Shown: positions 13,332-26,900 of the stretch, in pieces
Position numbering within the stretch: the first letter of the stretch is position 1
How the letters are laid out: each line of letters opens with the position of its first letter
Assembly (NCBI RefSeq): GCF_036320965.1
Contig: NC_092287.1
Location: 3,872,297 to 3,936,296, forward strand
DNA from: Panulirus ornatus
Taxonomy: Eukaryota > Arthropoda > Malacostraca > Decapoda > Palinuridae
DNA length: 64,000 bases
Direction of reading: 5' to 3'
Made by a program: the position numbers and the translations under genes
Notes under the pieces: model-generated
What the model was told of the DNA's origin: nothing
Databases searched by the model: none
The model's input: only the letters and a program-made list of their open reading frames with translations

Positions 13332-16300
13332 CTTTTTTCCATAATATTCACCATTTCCTGCATTAGCGAGGTAGTGTTAAGAACAGAGGACTGAGCCTTT
13401 GAGGAAATATCCTCACTTGGCCTCCTTCTCTGTTCCTTCTTTTGGAAAATTGAAAACGAGAGGGGAGATTTCCAGCCCCCCTGCTCCCTCCCCTTTTAGT
13501 CGCCTTCTATGACATGCAGGGATTACATAGGTAGGGTAAGAGTTGACTCACTTTTTGGTAGTGCTGTTGTATTGTGTGCATGGAGAATGTACTCTTTTCT
13601 TTGACATCTTTGAACTACTGCAGTGTATTGATATGCATCTGCTCTTAATGTACTGTTCTTTAACATATTTTCCTTGTGTTAATTTTCTTTTTTAGGTGTG
13701 TCTGTGAAGTTATGGCCATTTTCTTTAAAATATCTGTACTGATGTGTATGACTGTGTACTTAAGGAAGTAAATGTTGCAGTTTGTATATTTTCGTACAGT
13801 AGGGTCATATGCTCGTAATTGTGAGTGTACATCAAATATTGTTTATGTATATCTCATTAGGAATATATATATGCATATAGGATTGGTATGAGAATAGGAA
13901 CAGCTTGTAATGGTGTTTAAAGCAGATTAACTCCTGACACACATGGCATTTTGTGACACGATTTTTCTTTTATGACGTATTCATTGTGATGTAATGCTCT
14001 TGAGGTCATGATTATTCTCTTTGACGATTAATGATTGACATTAGTTATTCTTCGTGTCAGTGTGACTTACTGAATGCAATTTTATTTGACCTAATTTTTA
14101 TGGCAGTATGACTACGCCATAATGATTCTGATACAACTATTTAGGCATGCTGATTATCTGCAACAGTAACTACTGTCTCAATGACGTAACATTTTTGTTG
14201 CTAACTCGTAAATCATCTTGTATGATTAGCTTAATTTAGTCTATTTTTGTGACACTGATTCTATGAGACTAATTGATTAAAGCGGAATGATTTTAGACAG
14301 AATGAAAGCATTATGACATGGTAATTTCCCGATTATTCTTTTAAGTCTCCTTAGATATTTAGGTATTTACCATGTTTTTGTAATCTATGGTGTAACAGAC
14401 TAACTGCCTGAGAACTTGGCATACTATAAGCGACTTTTCTGGCACACAGCAAACCTCTTTGTATGATTTTTTGAAAGATGAAAGATTTAGTGAAAAAACA
14501 TTACAGATCTGTACTTGGTCAATATGTTTGCATGTGTTAGCTTGCCATCATACATTGTTTCATGATTACAGTAACAGTATGCTGCATTAAGTAACTGTGG
14601 TGAAGTTAGTATGTTAGTGTACATTATATACGAAATCAGCTGTTCACTGTCATGATATTTACCAGTTAACAAAGGCATATACAGAGCCAACATATCTGCT
14701 GTATTTATGTTACTAAAAGATAATAAGGCTTCTAGGGGAGGCTGTAACAGTCTTGTCATACTCACCTCACCTTACTTGTTGTAACTAACTATCCTGTTAG
14801 AGTAGGCCTTTTACATCCATTGATGACTACAATCATAGATTTCCTTGTTATGGGCCCAGTATTGATTTTAACTGTACAGGTCCTCTAATTCATGCTTATA
14901 GTTAGCTCCAGTCTCTTTAACTATAGGTTAATTATAGATTTTCATACATTAATGATATCATTTTTTAAGTCTTTTTTTAATGCTTAAGATTTACATTTAA
15001 CTCCAAATCTTCAATTGTAGGTCTTCCCATATTAATGAGATTATATTTTTGTTAAATTTGTTAAGTGTGTTTTTGCCTTTGTGATAGAGGGACTGATTCC
15101 CTAGTACTTTTATTGAAGTCTCTGATGCTTTAGCCTACAAAAAAATGCATCTTATTGTTTGAAACTGATATTGCTTGTCCATATTTTGGCATAATATTGA
15201 TTACTGTATTTTTGAATTATGAACATGTTGGGCACAGCCATCAAAGACTCGGAGAAATTAACACATCTTTGTCATTCTCTTCTACTTCCTATGATTCCTG
15301 GTGACATCTGGTGACTTATTTTGGCTCCCAATGGCTCCTGGTAACTCATCATAACTTTGGGCAATCCCTGATGACATTTCTGATGGTGGAACAACAGCCA
15401 ATGAACAACTTGTGTCTCAAGAGCGCATCACTACTGGAGTAAGCACGCCTATAAGAGGGCCTGTAAGCAGGCCTTTAAGTAGGCCCCAAGGGTATGACAG
15501 ACAGTCATCGAATCCTTGCTTACCTAACCCATGTGGTCCAAACACCAGGTGTTCTTTGAATAACTATGGCATCGCACTATGTCGCTGTATTGATGGCTAC
15601 GTTCCAGATGGCAACACCATCAATGGATGCAAGCCCCAATGTACTTCGTAAGTATAATTACTTTCAGTGTGATAAGACAAACCCCAGAGTGACATACGTA
15701 TCCCACTCTAGTGAGAATGTAGTTAGTTTCAGTATTATCACGATTAGCATCATCCTAATATGATTTTAGAAAGCTCCTTTGTGTCCCTTCAGTATAATCT
15801 GCAACAGGATGAATATAGCTCACTGCAGTATGAGTATAATTGCTGTAGTCCCTAGCTACTATGGGTCTTGTAAGTATGATTTATCTAGTTTGAGCAGTTT
15901 CTTATGAGTATATTTAGCTTCACAGTATATATAGATCGAATCAATCTCAAACTCCAGTTTGAGTACAGTTAGTCTCTGTGAATATAACAATTTTTAATGT
16001 ATCTTGGGATTAGAAACCCACTGTAACAAGAGCATACACCACCTTCATGTAGTTATAGTTAGTGCAGTGAGTGTATACACCATCCTTATACATGTATACT
16101 TAGTTTCAATGTGTGTATAGCACATCCCACAAAATAATAATCAGTTCAGCTCACACCATTGTGAATATACTCAGTCTAGGTATGTCAGGATGTCAGGGTA
16201 TACATAGCCTTAGTGGGTACACCCTACCCCAATGTGTGTGTAATTAGACCTAGTGCATGAGTACATCCAGATCCAGAGAATGTATTGTGTCCAAGGGTGA

Positions 16301-19300
16301 GTAAGGTCTGGATCATTGTGATAGTATATGCTATTCCAGTTAAAGATTAGACAGCTTCAGTATAAGTATACATTGTCCCCATTCAGTTTCAGAATGCATA
16401 TAACCCCAAAACTTGATTGTATAAGTAACCCTTCATTGACTATTGCCAGGACCTGTATTACCATGATCAACCTCATTTTTTGGATATAGTTAATCTCATG
16501 AGAAGAATTATTGCCAGCTGCATTATGAACATAGCCAGACCCTTTGTTTTAGTATTGCCAGCCCCAGGTATGTGCAAATTTCATATTAGTGGGCCTTTAC
16601 TTGGTATCCTTTTATTTGATATTCTTTTTTCATTTTCCTTGTATGTATATTTTTATGGCAGGGAGGTGGGAAAGGTTTATAACAGCAAAGTGAGTTTTAT
16701 TTTATAGTAGATGTATAGTTTGTTCTAGGGTGTCATCTAAGTATACTGAATTGTCTGTTGTATGGTGTCTCTGTTTACCAAATTTAATGGTGTACTCAGT
16801 TTAAAACTTCCCATCTGAGAATACCTAGCTCAAAGGGATACAAGTGTATTTAGTCATAGGGTATCATTTGGGATAGCAAGTTGTATAGTATGTGATTATT
16901 GTCAGCACTGGAATGTCATAAAGTTTAATACATCAAACCCGTCCCACCCTCAACCTTCATCCAGCCTCAGCAAACCAGAAACTATGCTGTTTGTCAACCA
17001 ATAAGAATCATTTCCCTCTTTCTGAATTCATTGGCTTATGTGACTATTCTGCTTATCACATCTTTAAAGCTTTTTTTTTCAAAAAAAGCTTGATGAAATA
17101 TTTATGACAAAATCATCTCTTTCAGTGATGGTGAATGCCCCAGTGATTACCGATGTCGTTCCCAGAGTTGCGTGCGTGTGTGCGTGCAAGGTGCATGTGG
17201 TGTGCGTGCACATTGTAAAGCACAGAATCATCGTGCATTGTGCACCTGCCCAGATGGGTATCGAGGCGATCCCAATGTCCGCTGCAGTATGGAACGTGAG
17301 TTTAACTGTTTCCTGTTCGTACCTCTTTGTTTATACAATGGTTTGACTTCACACCTTGTGTATGACTCCTTATTCCTTATTAACTGGTTGTATGATCTGT
17401 GTCCCTCCAGCTTACTAATCGGACACAGTTGTTTCCTGACGAGACAGCTCTTTGTATATCTCATGTCCTGAACTAACACCACCTGATATATCCTTTGTCC
17501 TGACCTCTCACCGCTTGCTATTCACTGTTTCCTGCTCACACTACCTGGTGTGTTCTGCCTTGACCTCACTTAATCACTTTTTTCTATTTTTCTTTTTTAG
17601 CTGAGATGGCACAGCAACTAATGCCCTAGTGAAGTCCATCCCATTAACATTTTATATGTATATATATATTATTATCCCTGGGAATAGAGGAGAAAAAATA
17701 CTTCCCACGCATTCCCGCGTGTTGTAGAAGGCGACTAAAGGGGACGGGAGCAGGGGGCTAGAAACCCTCCCCTCTTTTTATTTTAGCTTCCTAAAAGGGG
17801 AAACAGAGGAAGGAGTTATGCGGTGAGTGCTCGTCCTCCTTGAAGGCTCAGATTGGGGTGTCTAAATGTGTGAGTGGATGTAACCAAGATGAGAAAAAAG
17901 GTGAGATAGATAGTATGTTTGAGGGAAGGAACCTGGATGTTTTGGCTTAGAGTGAAATGAAGCTCAAGGATAAAGGGGAAGAATGATTTTGGAATGTCTT
18001 GGGAGTAAAGGCAGGGGTTAGTGAGAGGACAAGAGCAAAGGAAGGTGTAGCACTACTCCTGAAGCAGGAGTTGTGGGAGTATGTGATAGAGTGTAAGAAA
18101 GTAAACTCTAGAATGATATGGGTAAAACTGAAAGTAGATGCAGAGAGATGGGTGACTATTGGTGCCTATGCACCTGGTTATGAGAAGAAAGATCTTGAGA
18201 GGCAAGTGTTTTGGGAGTAGCTGAGTGAGTTAATTAGCAGCTTTGATACACGACACTGGGTTATAGTGATGGGTGATTTGAATGCAAAGGTGAGTAATGT
18301 GGCAGTTGAGGGTATAATTGGTGTACATGGGGTGTTCAGTGTTGTAAATGGAAATGGTGAAGAGCTTGTAGATTTATGTGCTGAAAAAGGACTGGTGACT
18401 GGGAATACCTGGTTTAAAAAGAGAGATATACATAAGTATATGTATATAAGTAGGAGAGATGGCCAGTAGCATTATTGGATTACATGTTAATTGATAGGCA
18501 CTTTAAAGAGAGACTTTTGGATGTTAATGTGCTGAGAAGGGCAACTGGAGGAATGTCCGATTATTATCTTGTGGAGGCAAAGGTGAAGATCTGTAGAACT
18601 TTTTAAGAAAAGAAGAATGTTAGGGTAAAGAGAGTGGTGTGAGTAAGTGAGCTTGGAAAGGAGACTTGTGTGAGGAAGTACCAGGAGAAATTGAGTGCAG
18701 AATGGAAAAAGGTGGGAGCAAATGATGTTAGGGGAGTGGAGGAGAAATGGGATGTATTTAGGGAAGCAGTGCTGGCTTTTGCAAAATATGCTTGTGGCAT
18801 GAGAAAAGTGGGAGGTGGGCAGATTAGAGAGGCTAGTGAGTGGTAAGATTAAGAAGTAAGATTTGTTAAAGAAAGAGAAGAGAGGCGTTTGGATGATTTT
18901 TACGGGGAAGTAGTGCAAGTGACTGGGGGATGTATAAAAGAAAGAGGCAGGAGGTCAAGAGAAAGGTGCAAGAGGTGAAAAAGAGGGCAATTGAGAGTTT
19001 GGGTGAGAGAGTATCATTAAATTTTAGGGAGGATAAAAACATGTTTTGGAGGGAGGTAAATAAAGTGTGTAAGACAAGAGAACAAATGGGAATATCAGTG
19101 AAGGGGGCTAATGGGGATGTAGTAACAAGTAGTGGTGAAGTGAGAAGGAGATGGAGTCAGTATTTTGAAGGTTTGTTGAATGTGTTTGATGATACAGTGG
19201 CAGATATAGGGTGTTTTGGTTGAGGTGGTGTGTGAAGCGAAAGGGTCAGGGAGAATGGTTTGGTAAACAGAGAAGAGGTAGTGAAAGCTTTGGTGGAAGA

Positions 19301-21801
19301 TGAAAGCCGGCAAGGCATCGGGTTTGGATGGTATTGCAGTGGAATTTATTAAAAAGGGTGGCTATGTTCTTGACTGGTTGGTAAGGTTATTCAATGTATG
19401 TATGGTTCATGGTGAAGTGCCTGAGGATTGGCAGAATGCATGCATAGTGTCATTGGACAAAGGCAAAGGGGGTAAAGGTAAGTGTTCAAATTACAGAGGT
19501 ATAAATTTGTTGAGTATTCCTGGGAAATTTTACGGGAGGGTATTGATAGAGAGGGTATAGGCATGTACAGAGCATCAGACTGGGGAAGAGCAGTGTGGTT
19601 TCAGAAGTGGTAGTGGATGTGTAGATCAGGTGTTTGCTTTGAAGAATGTATGTGAGAAATACTTAGAAAAACAGATGGATTTGTATTTAGCATTTATGGA
19701 TCTGGAGAAGGCATATGATAGAGTTGATAGAGATGCTTTGTGGAAGGTATTAAGAGTATATGGTGTGGGAGTTAAGTTGCTAGAAGCAGTGAAAAGTTTT
19801 TATCAAGGATGTAAGGCATGTGTATGAGTAGGAAGAGAGGAAAGAGATTGGTTCCCAGTGAATGTCAGTTTGTGGCAGGGTGTGTGATGTCTCCATGGCT
19901 GTTTAATTTGTCTATGGATGGGGTTGTTAGGGAGGTGAATGCAAGAGTTTTGGAGAGAGGGGCAAGCATGCAGTCTTTTGTGGATGAGAGGGCTTGGGAA
20001 GTAAGTCAGTCGTTGTTCGCTGATGATACAGCACTGGTGGCTGATTCGGGTGAGAAACTGCAGAAGTTGGTGACTGAGTTTATTAAAGTGTGTGCAAGAA
20101 GGAAGCTGAGAGTAAATGTGAATTAGAGCAAGGTTATTAGGTTCAGAAGGGTTGAGGGACAAGTTAATCGGGATGTAAGTTTGAATGGAGAAATACTGGA
20201 GGAAGTGAAGTGCTTTAGATATCTGGGAGTGAATTTAGTAGCAGATGGAACCATGGAAGTGGAAGTGAGTCACAGGGTAGGGGAGGAGGGCGAAGGTTCT
20301 GGGAGCACTGAAGTATGTGTGGAAGGTGAAAATGTTATCTTGAAGAACAAAAATGGGTATGTTTGAAGGAATAGTGGTTCCAACACTGTTATATGGCTGC
20401 GAGGCGTGGGCTATGGATAGGGTTGTGCGGAGGAGAGTGGATGTGTTGGAAATGAATTGTTTGAGGACAATATATGGAGTGAGGTGGTTTGATCAGGCAA
20501 GTAATGAAAGGGTAAGAGAGATGTGTGGTAATAAAAAGAGTGTGGTTGAGAGGGTGTATTGAAATGGTTTGGTCACATGGAGAGAATGAGTGAGGAAAGA
20601 TTGACAAAGAGGATATATGTGTCAGAGATGGAGGGAACGAGGAGAAGTGGGAGACCAAATTGGAGGTGGAAGGACGGAGTGAAAAAGATTTTGAGTGATC
20701 GGGGCTTGAAGATACAGGAGGGTGAAAGGCATGCAAGGAATAGAGTGAATTGGAACAATGCGGTATACTGGGGTCAATGTGCTGTCACTGGATTGAACGA
20801 GGGCATGTGAAGCATCTGGGGTAAACCATGGATAGTTTTCTGGGGCCTGGATGTGGAGAGGGAGCTGTGGTTTTGGTGCATTACTCATGACAGCAAGAGA
20901 CTGACTGTGAATGAATGTGGCCTTTGTTTTCTTTTCCTAGCGCTACCTTATGCACGCACAGAGGGAGGATGGTGCCATTTCATGTGTGGCGGGGTGTTGA
21001 CGGGAATGGATGAAGGCAGCAAGTATGGATATGTGCTTGTGTATATATGTATATGTATGTATACATTGAAATGTATAGGTATGTATATGTGCTTGTGTGG
21101 GTGTTTATGTATATACATGTGTATGTGTGTGGATTGGGCCATTCTTTCATCTGTTTCCTTGCGCTGCCTCGCTAATGTGGGAGACAGCTACTAAGTATGA
21201 TAATAATAAAAGAATATATTATTATATCATTATCATACATAACTGCTGTTTCCCACGTCAGTGAGGCAGTGCCAGGAAACAGAAGAAGAATGGCCCATCC
21301 TTTCATATACACATATGTATACATAAATGCCCACATATCAACATATACATACACATATGCAGACATTACATAGATATATATGTACATATTCATACTTGCT
21401 TGCCTTCATCCATTCCTGTCGCTACCCCACCCCACAGGAAAACAGCACTGCTATCCCCTACTTCAGTGAGGTAGCACCAGGAATACAGACAAAAAGGCCA
21501 CATTTGTTTACGCTCAGTCTCTAGCTGTCATGTGTATAAACACATACCCTAGCCTGACCTAGACGCATACTCATTTATTCTTGTGCCCTAACTTGAACAC
21601 TTTCCTGAAATATGCACCGGGAATGCATTGCGTTTTATGCTCTAATTGCTTGGTACCTATCATATATTATCTCCTGAGGTCATGCCACTCAGTCTTTGTT
21701 GCAGTTTCTACTTGTGCCATGTGGCAGATATAGTTTGTCTGGCACTTAATGTGACTAACCAGAATTTTCTATTCCACATGATATCATTTGAAATTCATCT
21801 A

Positions 21802-21896
<95 letters not shown>

Positions 21897-23844
21897 CAAA
21901 ATGAATGTCAAATTTTATCTTTTGTGAGACAATCATTGTATGTGTTGATGTTGAAATTAATTCTTTGATTTTACTCTGGATTTTTCACCTCCATTCCCTA
22001 TTTCTGAGTGTTACAGAATGTGATATAAAGTGCTCTTTCTTCCATATCTTTATCAAAGTTTAAATCTAAATTTAAGCCTCATAAAAGAATGTGTAGTATC
22101 TCCTTGGTGTTTCAGGGCCATTAATACGTGATCCACCTGCTGATCTATATGTTGACCCTTGCAACCCATCACCTTGTGGGACCAATGCTGAATGTAGAAC
22201 ACGAGGAGACAGACCAGTCTGTTCCTGCCCCTTAGGCTATGAAGGAGATCCCCTCACTAATTGCAGACGTGGTCAATGTATTGGTAAGGCATTCACAGGA
22301 ACTCAAATCTTATGTCTTGCATGGTTTTGATGTGAAAAAATATAAAATTTTCCAGTGCATATGTAAACTTTATTATTTGGTTGAAGTCATGTATACCATT
22401 TTTAACATGGTCACTGGTTGTGCCATTGATGTTCAAGATTTTCAGTCATCCACACAGGCCAGAGGTAGTATCTTACTTTTAAAAAACATCATGTCAAATT
22501 TACTTTTAACTTCTGTCTCATTTTGGTACTTTAGTTGAATATAATGCATTGCTTACAGTAGTTTTTAACTTGTCATATTTATGTAATTCAAATTAAGGTG
22601 TCTTATGAAGCAGCTCAGTAATTTGGTTAAAAGAGTATGATAAGTAATCACACCCTTGTGCTAGCTGCTGTAGAGCTTATCCTGAAGACAATGCTTTCCT
22701 CCTTCAGAAACCAATGATTGTCCAAGCCACCAGGTATGCCAGAGACTGAAGTGCGTGAACCCATGTGCCTATGATACCTGCGGCACCTTGGCTGAATGTA
22801 CAGCGAAGGACCACCGGCCTGTTTGCACTTGTCCTAGAGGCTATACTGGTGACCCCCTCTCTGCCTGCAGGATCTTTGACCCTCGTAAGTAGGATGAAAA
22901 TGTTAGTTCATCTCACTTTCCTGCTCACAGATTTTTATTGTTCATCCTCATTTTCCTGCTCTTAGATTTTCATTGTTCATCCTCCCTTTCCAGTAGGTCT
23001 GTTGATCTTCAAATCACTAACATTATGACATTATTGATAGGTGGTCTTTCTATTCTTTTTTGTTCTCATTATTCTCATTTATATCCTTCATGTATTTTCA
23101 GATTTTTCTTTTTTGTTACCATTCTAATTCTGCATACTTTTGTTGGTTTTGTATGCCTGTCTACTAATGCCTTTTTCATATTTTTCTCCTTGTTGTTATT
23201 ATTATCATTATCATTTTTGTTTATACTTGATTGCCATTTCTCACATCATTGAAGTAGCTCCAGGAACAGATGATCAAAGGCCACATCTACTCACATCCAT
23301 TCTCTAGCTACCATGTTGTGTAATGCACTGAAACCACAGCTCCCTATCCACGTCCAAGCCACACAGACCTTTCCATGGTTTACCTCAGATGCTCCACATG
23401 CCCTGGGTTAGTCTGTTGAGAGCATGTCCACCCCAGTTTACATCATCATTTCAGTTCTCTCTATCCTGTGCACGCCTTTCACCCTTATGCATGTTCAGGC
23501 CCTATCACCCAAAATCTTTTTCACTCCATCCTTCCATCTCCTGTTATTATTATTAGGTGTGTGAGTGAGTAAGTGAGCCTAGAAAAGAGACGTGTGAAGA
23601 AACACTGGGAGAGATTGAGTAGAGAATGTCAAAAGGTGAGAGTAAATGAGGCTACAGGAGTGGGTGAGGAATGGGAGATATTCAGGGAAGCAGTGCTGGT
23701 ATGTGCAGAAGTGAGTGACATGCTGAAGGTAGGAGATGGGCAGGTAAGAAAGGGTAGTGAATGATGGAATGAGGAAGTAAAGTTGCTTGTGAAAGAGAAA
23801 AGAGCACTTCTAATGGGGAAAGAATGCAAATGATTGGTAGATGT

Positions 23845-23911
<67 letters not shown>

Positions 23912-26900
23912 CAAGAGGTATGTGCAGGAGTCAAAAAAGGGAAGGCAATTGTGAGTTGGGGCGAGTGGTTATCAAATGAATAGATAAGTTAGGGAAAAAT
24001 TATCTGAGAAGTTGCTAATGAGGTACTGACACTTTGGCAAAAATGATATGAAAAGTTGGCAAAGACTGTCAAAAGACTCAGTAAAGGTGATTTGAAAAGT
24101 TGGTCATGATGATTTAGGAAGTTGGTAAAGATGATTTGAGAAGTTGGTCATGATGATCTTGGAAGTTGGTAAAGATGATCTGAGTTGGTCATGACTGTAT
24201 ATGAAGTTGGTCATGCTCTGAGAAGTTGGTCATCATGATTTCAGAAGTTGGCCATGAATATTTGGGAAGGTGGTCATGATGTGGCATTAATGAAAAGCAT
24301 ATGATGGGGTTGATAGGGATGCCTTGTGGAAGGTCTTCCATATATGTAGTGTGAGAGTAAAGCTACTAGAAGCATTGAGAAGTTTTTATCAAGAGCTTAA
24401 AGTGAGTGTATGAGCAGGAAGAGAAAAGAGTGGTTGCAGGTAAAGGTAGGTCTGTGCCAGGGATGTGTGATGTCACCTTGGCTGTTTAATTTGTTTATAG
24501 TTGTGGTAATACGGAAGGTAAAAAAAAAAATACAAGGTATTGGAAAGGGGGGTGAGTATGCAACCTGTAGGGAATGAGGGGCGTGGAAAGCAAGTCAGTT
24601 GTTTGCTGATGACACAGGACAGGTGGCAGATTTGAGTGAGAAACTGTGGTAGCTAGCAACTGAGTTTGGGAGAGTATGAGAAAGGAGGAACTTGAAAGTA
24701 AATGCAAATGAAAGCAAGGTTATTAGGTTCAGCTTGGTAGAGGGACAGATTATTTGGATCGTAAGTTTGAATGAAGAAAATTTTGAGGAGGTAAAGACTT
24801 TTAGATACCTGGGAGTGGACATAACAGTGAATTGAACCATGGCAGAAGTGATTCAGAGGGTGGGTGAGGGGACGAAGGTTCTGGGAGCATTAGGTAATGT
24901 GTGGAAATAGAGGTCATTACCTGTGAGAGTGAAATTGGTATGTCTGAAGGTATAGTAGTCTCACTAATGTTGTATGAATGCAAGGGATGGGTTGTAGGTG
25001 AGGATTTGCAGAGGAGGGTTGTGTTGGCAATGAAGACATAGTTAATGCATACAACATAAATGAAATAGAGTTTATACAAGAGTTGAGATTGTTCAAGAGA
25101 TGGGGCCCCATAAAACTCCCTCCAACTCATACATTATGAATAGGTAATTATAAGTAGGTTATTACAATCACCTTTTGAAAACATAGATTCGATAGAGAAC
25201 AGCAGATGGCAGTGAAGATCATACCCTAAAGAAGGGAGCTGAATGGCAGAGGATGGTGGCCATGACTTTGTCCATGCTAGAATAGAGAAGGAAAGTTGGA
25301 GGAGACCTGACTATGACTTTCAAGTTTCAGAATCATATCACATCAGTCATTTCGATAGAGAATTTTTTTTCTGCAAGAATAGTCACATCAACGAGAGATG
25401 ACAGCAAGAAACTATTTGAGAAACAAACTGGAAAAAATGAGGAAGTTTTTATGTATTATTAGAGTTGTGAATGAATGGAAAATCTGAACAAAGAAATTTT
25501 GAATTTCGTGAGTACAGTCTAAGAGAATTTAGAAGTTTCTGTGATAATGAAATGTTTAGAGATGAGCTCTTGGATATATAGAACTTCCTCCTCTGCTATA
25601 CTGTGTAAATAGGAAATTACTCATACAGATACACATACACACATAATGTAACTTGCTTAGGTATTCACGTCATGTCTCATCTTGATATTTCTGTTTCAGC
25701 TTCCCTTCCTTTTCAAATTCATCATCCCATCTCTTATCTTCCAGAGGAGTTATGCAATCCTAGCCCCTGTGGAGCAAACACAAATTGCAAGGTGCGTAAC
25801 GATAGGGCTGTCTGTTCCTGCTACGATAACTATGTTGGTAACCCTCTCGATGGATGTAGGCCAGAGTGTGTCTCTGATGGCGAATGTCCCTTCAACATGG
25901 CCTGCAGGAATAATATGTAAGTGGAGGACCCCTCAGTATTGGATGATGCATAAGTAAATGGTTGTTGGTTAGTATAGTATGTTTTCAATTTATTTCCAGT
26001 CTTTCTGTCATAGTTCTTGTTACAGATATGTTATAATGTTCTTTTTTCTTCATACCTTGTTGACTGAAATTTCAATTATCCACATTATAATTTAGCCAAG
26101 GTTTAGTCACTTGTTGCTGTAATCAATTGTCAAGAAATGTTATGTCAGAATGCTCTTTTGACATTTTTTCTGTCCCTTATGGAATAACTCATATCTGTCT
26201 ACATAATATTCAATTTTTTTAGTTAGATTTTATTGTGTTTAAAACACCATTGTTCAAATATTAATCTGTTTATCCCTTGGGTAGAGGAAAAAGAATTCTA
26301 CCTCCATTTTCCCATTGTGTTGTAGGAGGCATCTAAAGGAGGTGGGAGGGGCTGGAAACCTCCCCCTTCATATATTTCCATTTCTAAAAGATGGAACAGA
26401 AGCCAAGCAGGGAGTGCTCATCCTCCTTAAAAGGTTTAGGCTAGGGTGTCTGAATATGGATGTATCCAAGATGAGAAGAGAGGAGAGATAGGTGGTATGT
26501 TTTATGAAAGAAACCTGAGTAAAGAGCTAAGGAAGGAGTAGCACTACTGAATCAGGAGTTGTGGGGGTGTGTAATAGAGTGTAAGGAAATAAATTCTATA
26601 TTGATGTGGGTAAAACTGAAAGTGGATGGCAAGAGATAGGAGATTATTGGTGCTTATGCACCTGACCATGAGAAAAAAGATCATGAGAGGCAAGTGTTTT
26701 GGGAGAAGCTGAGTGAGTGTGTCAGCAGTTTTGGTGCACGAGACTGTGTATAAGCAATGGGTGATATAAATGTGAAGGTATGTAATGTGGCAGTTGAGGG
26801 TATAATTGGTGTGCATTGAGTATGAATGGAAATGGTGAAGAGCTTGTGCTTGTGTGCTGAAAAAAGACTGGTGATCGGGAATACCTGGCTTAAAAAGAGA

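Larger units (their letters stand above)
9430..15397 (+). other. intron 3, filled with retroelement modules
   Basis: The intron contains a 60-bp minisatellite (9885-10225), non-autonomous modules, two minus-strand RTE copies and several (TA)n tracts up to 13545, all listed separately. Positions 9486-9880, 10230-10535 and 13546-15397 are AT-rich with no recognised gene or element. Confidence 0.6.
23548..25035 (+). mobile_element. RTE internal fragment, decayed
   Basis: Parts of the linker and RT regions match the copy at 17672, for example LFADDT-like coding near 24600-24650 and the region around 24900-25020. It is interrupted by a (GA)n tract (23848-23909) and by a 22-bp tandem array (24035-24285) in place of part of the RT. 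No long frame survives. Confidence 0.7.
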
